Origin: Isoetes taiwanensis
Lineage: Eukaryota; Streptophyta; Lycopodiopsida; Isoetales; Isoetaceae
Direction of reading: 5' to 3'
DNA length: 64,000 bases
Assembly (NCBI GenBank): GCA_021234155.1
Contig: JAJEKV010000053.1
Span: 8,697,424 to 8,761,423 of the forward strand
The notes beneath the pieces were generated by a model. It was given only the letters and a program-made list of their open reading frames with translations. It had not been told where the DNA came from and did no database searches. Positions 58,013-64,000 of the stretch are shown here, one piece after another (positions within the stretch are counted from its first letter, which is position 1; each line of letters opens with the position of its first letter). Position numbers and translations under genes: made by a program.

Positions 58013-58640
58013 TCCATGATGACTGCCGTTGAAGGAGCAAGATTCTGATCTCTGAATCTAATTAATAGGAGTGGATGCAGAGGAGGTTGGCCGCTGGACT
58101 GCGCATAGGGAATCAGGATTCAGTGATCATTTTTTCTTTCTAAAATTTAACGTATAACTTAAAAGGGATATATTAAATAAAGGCTTCTATGTAAATATAG
58201 GAAATAATTGGGGATCTATATTAAAAATAAAAGGTGTATATGAGGCTCTTAATAAGGAAAGGAATATTCAGAGAATATTCCTGGAAACCACTTTTCAAAA
58301 TTTGGTTTTCTGATGTAAACCTTATCCCTGTTGGTAGTCCCTACAACCCAAGTCGCCCGGGTTGCTATTTTGATCCCTGGTCATACCTCATTAATCCTAG
58401 AGATGCGCAATGTAAACACACAATGGCTTCGAGATCATTTCTCATTAATCGCTATTTTTCGCACAGATCTATAAGGCATGTAGTTAACAATTGCTTTTGA
58501 TATTACAGAATTGCATATTTTTCCACGTGCTTTTGTAGGATGTTCATCCCAGTTACATTACAAAAGTTAAGTTTGTAATACTAGTTTGTAATTCGACAAA
58601 CAACGCGATCTCCAGATCTCATCAAATGATCCATTTCTGA

Positions 58641-61188
58641 GCTCTATACCATCATTGAAGGGGACATTGAAGCTGCCCTCCAGGTAAATTTTTCTTAGCT
58701 TTTCTCAGCTTCATTCATAAAAATGCACCTTTGAGCTTTCGTCAGATAAGGATTCGAGTCACTTGATGAAGTAGAAATGGTTCTATTGTAAGATCAGAAT
58801 TTTGACCGGTTCCAGGGTTAGGATTTCTTACGATCCAGCTGTTTGAAGTTTTGTTTTCCTTGGTTTGCCAGAAAGCCCGTGATGCGCAGGCTGAGAAAAG
58901 CAAAGCAGTTGTGGCCACAATTAATGCAGAAATACGCCGTTCAAAGGCAACGTTGAGGGGCGAGATCCCAAAGCTTCAGAGATTGGCCGATAAAAAGGTA
59001 CACTTCATTGGTTCAGAGACTGTTAATTCTTAAGACCTTCAAAAACGTGTCCTGTCCACTCGTATGAGCTTCCTGAAGTTGGTCGTCATGAAGATAAATA
59101 TAAACAGCCCTAGTATGCTATTGTGCTTCTGTGTAATATATTGTTGAAATGTGTATGGCAGGTGAAAGGGCTTTCGAAGGAGGAACTAGCAGCACGGCCA
59201 GACCTTGTTTTGGCTCTTGCTGAGAAGATAGATTTTTCTTCCAGAAGGGCCAACCATGGGCAATAAACGAAATGCAGCTTCTAATAATCGAATGGAGATT
59301 AGGATAGATTGGAATGATTCTGTTAACCCAGTTAAATATTATACATTGTTTGGGCTCATCTTTCAAACATTGAACTGCAATAAAACTAGTAAAGCACATT
59401 TTTTTTGGGAATTTCTACAAGTGGCAAGAGTTCTTTTAAGAAAAGTCAGAGGCACTAGTCAACAGGAGGAACTTTGTAGCTGTGAAAAGTGTAGAAATAT
59501 AATTCTCAAGGTCTGGATTATTTTTAAAATGGAGCAGTGTCTCAAGCGCAAAGTTGATGCTGGTGGACACTTTTGTATTGCTGCTAGCAGGCAATGAGGA
59601 AGAAAGAGGAATGTATTATCACAGTCAGCACCATAATGAAATGATTAGTGATTGCTTTACAATTTTGGTTGCATGGACTTTGGAGGCAGAAGATTAGTGC
59701 CTATCAAGTGGGGTGGACAAAAGTGTAACGGAGGTGGGTAAGTTAGATTTAAGCTAGAATTTTAGGCGCTAACATGTGGCAAGAAGACTAAAGAAACTTG
59801 AGTGAGCTACAAGTTGGAATTTGAATGTTGTGGTAGCGGATACGCAAAACTTGTGTTTGAGTTTGTGTATTGTTTGGCTCTTTTATGGAAGATAAGAACT
59901 GTTTTTTGGGATCAGTGGGCACTATTCTTGTTTGCCACCACACATGATGTGTTACAGCATTATGTTAATAGGCTTTGGATCTTGCAGCGGATATGATGCG
60001 TTCAGATCAATATGATCATTCAGAGGAGTCTAATGCCTTTCGATCAGAGTATGACATGCATCCAGGCAGGTATATTGTTGTAATAGCAAGGTATCCTTTG
60101 CAGTTAAGTAAGAGATATAATATTTTAATTTTGCATGTGGATACAGGATCAAGGATTAGATGTCATTTCAGAAGGCTTATCAACTCTAAAGAACATGGCA
60201 CAGGATATTAATGAGGTCTGCCAGACTAGATTTTTTCTATATGTGCATTTAAATGGTGTAACATAATGGACCTGTGAATTGGAACCTGCAGGAATTGGAC
60301 AAACAAGAACCTTTTCTGGACGAAATTGATACCAAAGTAAGCCTTCTGGCATGCGTAGCATACAGCGTTGGGGATTTGGGCTCCCTACTAAATTTGTCCT
60401 TCCATTTGTAATAGGTTGACAAGGCAACAGGTGACCTGAAGAACACAAATACTAGATTGAAACACACAGTTACACAGGTGCGCATAAGCTAAATTCAGCT
60501 ATTTGTTTTTATGTTCTATATTCTGATATATGCTAGCTATTGCTGCAGCCGCGTTCGAGTCGGAATTTTTGCATTGATATTATTCTGCTTTGCGTCATCC
60601 TCGGTATCGCGGATTATTTGTACAAGTAAGCTATGCTTCTTTTCACAAATTTCATCTGTTTTAGTCATTATTCCACTTATGTAGAACCATACCACACGGA
60701 TAGTGTAATTATAAAAATCTTGGTAGGTTACAGCTAATGGAGCTCTAATCATTGAGTCATATCCTTAAGTTCAAGTAGATTTTTTCCAGCCTGTCAGATC
60801 AATAAAACATTGTGATGGCTCATACTTCTCTGGGTTTTTTTGCAGTATTCTAAAAAAAAAAAAAAAAAAGCAGTTGCTCTCTTGCTCCTGATTTTCTAGC
60901 TGCTGGTTATTTGTCTCCATTGTTCTTAGCTGTTATTTCAGCTACGTGTTGAATATTGTATAATAGAACATTTGCAGTTGCAATTTTTTGGTCATAAATA
61001 ATATAATATGTCACAGCTGTATCAAAATGTCATACCTGTTCTCTGAGATAACATTGGATCAATGGTTGGAATGTTTATAGTTTGTCACAACTGAAATACC
61101 AACCACATAAATAATCTTTTTGGACTTGGCCGAATAAAAAATCCAATTGCAGGTGCTCTGCTGTGTCAATGAGAGAATTTGTCACTAG
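58641..61188 (+). pseudogene. SYP71: SYP71-like Qc-SNARE syntaxin, 5' exons missing
   Basis: Exon blocks with good splice sites: 58641-58682 (IIEGDIEAALQ), 58872-58997 (AVVATINAEIRRSKATL; IPKLQRLADKK), 59162 onward (VKGLSKEELAARPDLVLALA), 59988-60069 (SEESNAFRSEYDMHPGR), 60147-60215 (DQGLDVISEGLSTLKNMAQD), 60292-60336 (LDKQEPFLDEIDTK), 60415-60477 (VDKATGDLKNTNTRLKHTVT), 60549-60625 (membrane anchor FCIDIILLCVILGIADYLY) and a last block from 61153. These follow plant SYP71, a syntaxin of the ER and plasma membrane, through the SNARE motif and C-terminal anchor. The first exons, for the MTVIDI N-terminus, are not seen downstream of the hAT at 58.0 kb. The third block reaches a stop at 59264-59266 without an obvious donor. 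It may be a real gene with distant first exons, or a truncated copy. Confidence 0.8.
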
Positions 61189-61448
61189 GATTTATGTCTG
61201 GTCAGCGGAAAAAACAATTGAGGCAATCTCTGAAAGAAAATATATGAACATACTAGAAAACCAGAGGCCGGCAATGCTGGGGGACTTTTGGAGGTGCGCC
61301 TGCGTCTAATATTATGCTGCAATGCATTCTTAACCAAAGCTGTCTTTGTATTTGCAAAATGTTGCTCATTGCTCACATGGGGCTATTTTGTTGTCCGCAA
61401 ATAATAGAGCCTAACAATGTAATGTATTGTCATCCTTATGTATACAAC

Positions 61449-61498
61449 AATTGCGTTTTTGTTGCAATTTTGGTCAAAATTGCAACAAAAACACAATT
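61449..61498. repeat. Hairpin with 23-bp arms, 4-base loop
   Basis: AATTGCGTTTTTGTTGCAAT with three more bases, then GGTC, then the reverse complement with one mismatch. It follows the SYP71-like gene and may be a small foldback element. Confidence 0.88.
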
Positions 61499-61499
61499 A

Positions 61500-64000
61500 A
61501 TGTAATGTGAAGTTTTAGTTAGGGCTACTTCTGGTTGCTCCACCTATGTCGATGACGTCCTGCTCCGGCTATGGCGCCTCCAGTTTGCAATGCTGCCCTG
61601 CACCAGCTACAGTTTGCGATGGCGCCCTGCCATAGGCTTGCAATAGGTTTGGTTATTGAGAGATGAGCGATGCACCACTAGGGCACCAATTTCTAGGATG
61701 CCAAATATTTCTGGACAATAGTATGATTGACACAGATGAACAATCTACTACCAAGTACTTGAAGCATTTGATTATTGCTTCAAGTACTTCAAAGACAAAT
61801 TTTAGATATAGTTAATGCCATTTCCACTGCCAGGAAAACAAGAACTACATCGCATGCCACAAAAAGTTTAAACTTCATCTTATGCCAAAAGTTTCAACTG
61901 GCTTGGCTGTTCTTTTAACTGCTACCTTTTTTAGCTCCATCCATCCATCCATCCTGGAGACTGAGAGTTGATTGGCTTTGAGGTATAGCTTTCCTTGTGG
62001 TCTTACAGATCCTATGCCAGCTATATTATATTTACCCTCATCCATGTGGGTTTGCGGCATATTCCAAGTATATGTCAGTATATGCTCGAAAACATGCCTT
62101 TGAAGTGTGATTTAAGCCATTTCACTCTCGGGTCACGGAGGGCAACCCTTGTTTTTTTCTAGGGGGCCTTTTTTTTTTCATGTGACTCTGATACAACATG
62201 TGGCTAAATGGGGGTTTTGGAAGATTTCTAAGGCATATACAAAGGGGTTTTTTTGGCAACCCCTTGCGGGGTTTTAGAAGATTTCTAAGGCATGTACAAA
62301 GGGGTTTTTTGGTGATCCCTTCCACGCACGTGACGTACCCCCATATAAAAGGTGCACCCGTGGCCTAAACAAGTTGAGAAATGTCCACAAAGATGGAGCC
62401 TCATAATATAGTTGCCTAAGGCAAAACACATACCTTGTGCAAGAGATAGCTCCATCAAGCAGTTCTGTTGAAGTAGGATGCTCTGCACAAAATAAAAAAA
62501 AAGAAACCTATAAGTTAGAACTCTAAATGCACTCCAATGTGTCTTTCAGAAACCTTTCATCCATGAAGGCAACAGTAAAACGAGCATGAAAAAGTTATTA
62601 TCCTTCAGTTTTTGTAAGGTTGAGGTTACCTAAACAAATCAAAAGCAAGCCGATGTAAGTTGATATTCCAAATCATAATGAAGATGAAGACAAGATTTCA
62701 AACTCATATTTCTTCCAGATGAAGACAAGACTTCAAACTCGTATTTCTTCCATCACAGGTGTCGCATTTTCCATAGTCTAGACTTGTTTCCAATTGTATT
62801 TGCCATAGCTAAACCATTGCCCATACATCAAGAAGCTACGCATGAATATTCATCAAATGAGTATTTCATGGTACTTCCACAAAAAAAAAACCTTCCGCTG
62901 GCCAAATATTCCAAAAAGGAAAGAGAAAATTACGCTGGCCACAATGCTCTCGATATTAAGATTAATTCTGAACATATCCCTAGTCAATGAAATACAAGTA
63001 GCTTATTTAAGATATTTACTAAAATGTTCTCCTTGGATTCACTAAAATGCCCTCCTTGGATTTTAATGTATTTACTAAAATGCAGATTTGCTGTTAATTA
63101 TTCAGAGCTCGATGTAAAAGAAACACCAGACCTGAATAATGTACCAACCTTTGGAGATGGTCAAGCAAACCTTGTTTAAGAGCTAACTGCACATTTTATT
63201 TTCATAAAGGAGAAGTAAATATTCAGCATTCATTTGAGCATCTGCAAAGGATAGCAGTAAAAAGCAAAACATTTGTGTTTAAGAACTGCATTTGCATAGC
63301 TATTGCAAAGCATATGAAAGAATTTATGCCCTTGTTAGCTTTCCATCGGGAGCTTTCTAGATTATCATGAGCACATGCGATTTCTATAAAGGATGAAAGA
63401 TGAGTCGATAGCATGCCTGAAGTTATCTTCGTCTCCTCGTATATATGTACAACCCTAATACAACGGCATAATAGAATCTGCGGAGCACGATTTTGAACAT
63501 AAATCCCGAAAACAAGCTAGTCGTGATGCATACCATGGTTCTGAAGTATGAGCAGACTTCAATATCATCTCTAACATGTGCCACTTCCAGCAGTACTGAG
63601 TACATTCCAGCACCTCTTTCACGGTAGAAAACACTTCGTTCAACACCAACAACAGCTCACAGATTGTACATTTGTGACACCAATGAATATAGTAGTAGCA
63701 TACATTCCGGCCAACATAATAAATAGCTCTTGCTATGTGCTCCTGGATTGTATGCAGTAGAGAATGTAGAATCTTTTGCAAATGCCAACATGTGGCGAGA
63801 ACAACTAGACTTACCTTTTCTATTCAAAGTCCCATAATATTGTCCCAAATAAAAGTGCACAGATAGTTGTGGAGAACATGCATACTACACAGTAATATGG
63901 ATTACACCAATATGACCAGTATTGCTTCTAAAGGCAAGCTTTGCATTGCACCAATTTCGAAATCTATAAACTGGAAAGGTGTTGCATGGCCTTGTGTTGT
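61500..64000. other. No gene recognised
   Basis: Only short frames without recognisable motifs. A 57-bp tandem duplication (AAGATTTCTAAGGCATATAC at 62221 and again at 62278) is the only clear structure. The sequence is moderately A/T-rich and could be intergenic or downstream intronic. Confidence 0.55.

Overview
This window is nuclear DNA of a land plant with a large, transposon-rich genome. The evidence is spliced fragments of plant genes (a SYP71-type syntaxin and the proteasome activator PA200), Ty3/gypsy chromoviruses, a LINE, hAT remnants and a Helitron. A fern or other non-seed plant is my guess, not shown by the sequence. Almost everything is mobile DNA, inserted layer upon layer. No rRNA, tRNA or CRISPR array was seen.

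The most unusual content is a group of large multigene TIR transposons. Element 3 (14332-30398, 16 kb) has perfect 21-bp terminal inverted repeats and a 4-bp target duplication (GTAT) inside a gypsy reverse transcriptase. Its left half encodes, on the minus strand, a DUF7869-type DDE-like transposase. Its right half encodes, on the plus strand, a small 123-aa protein, a long intron-containing gene joining a ParB/sulfiredoxin-fold domain, a DNA-methyltransferase-like domain and an FCP1/NIF-type HAD phosphatase domain, and a 74-aa protein. The right half is peppered with copies of a 21-bp GC-rich palindrome that lie in introns and spacers. Element 1 (1 to about 5 kb, left end outside the window) has the same plan: a ParB-like gene on the minus strand, a DUF7869 gene on the plus strand, and about ten copies of a different palindrome (GTGTATTCCGGAATACAC), mostly between them. 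A third ParB-methyltransferase remnant (element 2) lies at 11.6-14.05 kb. A ParB-like protein with element-specific palindromes recalls bacterial ParB-parS; this is a hypothesis.

Element 4 (34020-51018, 17 kb) has imperfect TIRs beginning GGGTTAAAGCA and a 4-bp duplication (GCCA) inside a gypsy LTR. It carries a different DDE-type transposase (DFAEN/SDGAA motifs, minus strand), a coiled-coil/RING-like gene, a broken HAD phosphatase and a nested minus-strand gypsy. A 251-bp MITE present twice (28737-28987 and 38120-38370) also has 4-bp duplications and GGGCAAAAGTATG ends resembling those of element 4.

Layout: 0-5.4 kb element 1; 5.65-6.54 gypsy gag fragment; 6.5-8.5 AT-rich, no gene; 8.5-10.9 LINE (minus); 10.87-11.1 LTR fragment; 11.1-14.05 element 2; 14.06-34.02 a plus-strand gypsy split by element 3, which itself holds a Helitron (16120-19155, with captured PA200 exons) and a MITE; 34.02-51.02 element 4; 51.02-56.81 the rest of the gypsy LTR, split by a hAT-like element with GGAACG repeats and a gag-only LTR retrotransposon; 56.8-58.0 hAT transposase; 58.6-61.2 SYP71-like gene; 61.2-64 kb nothing recognised.
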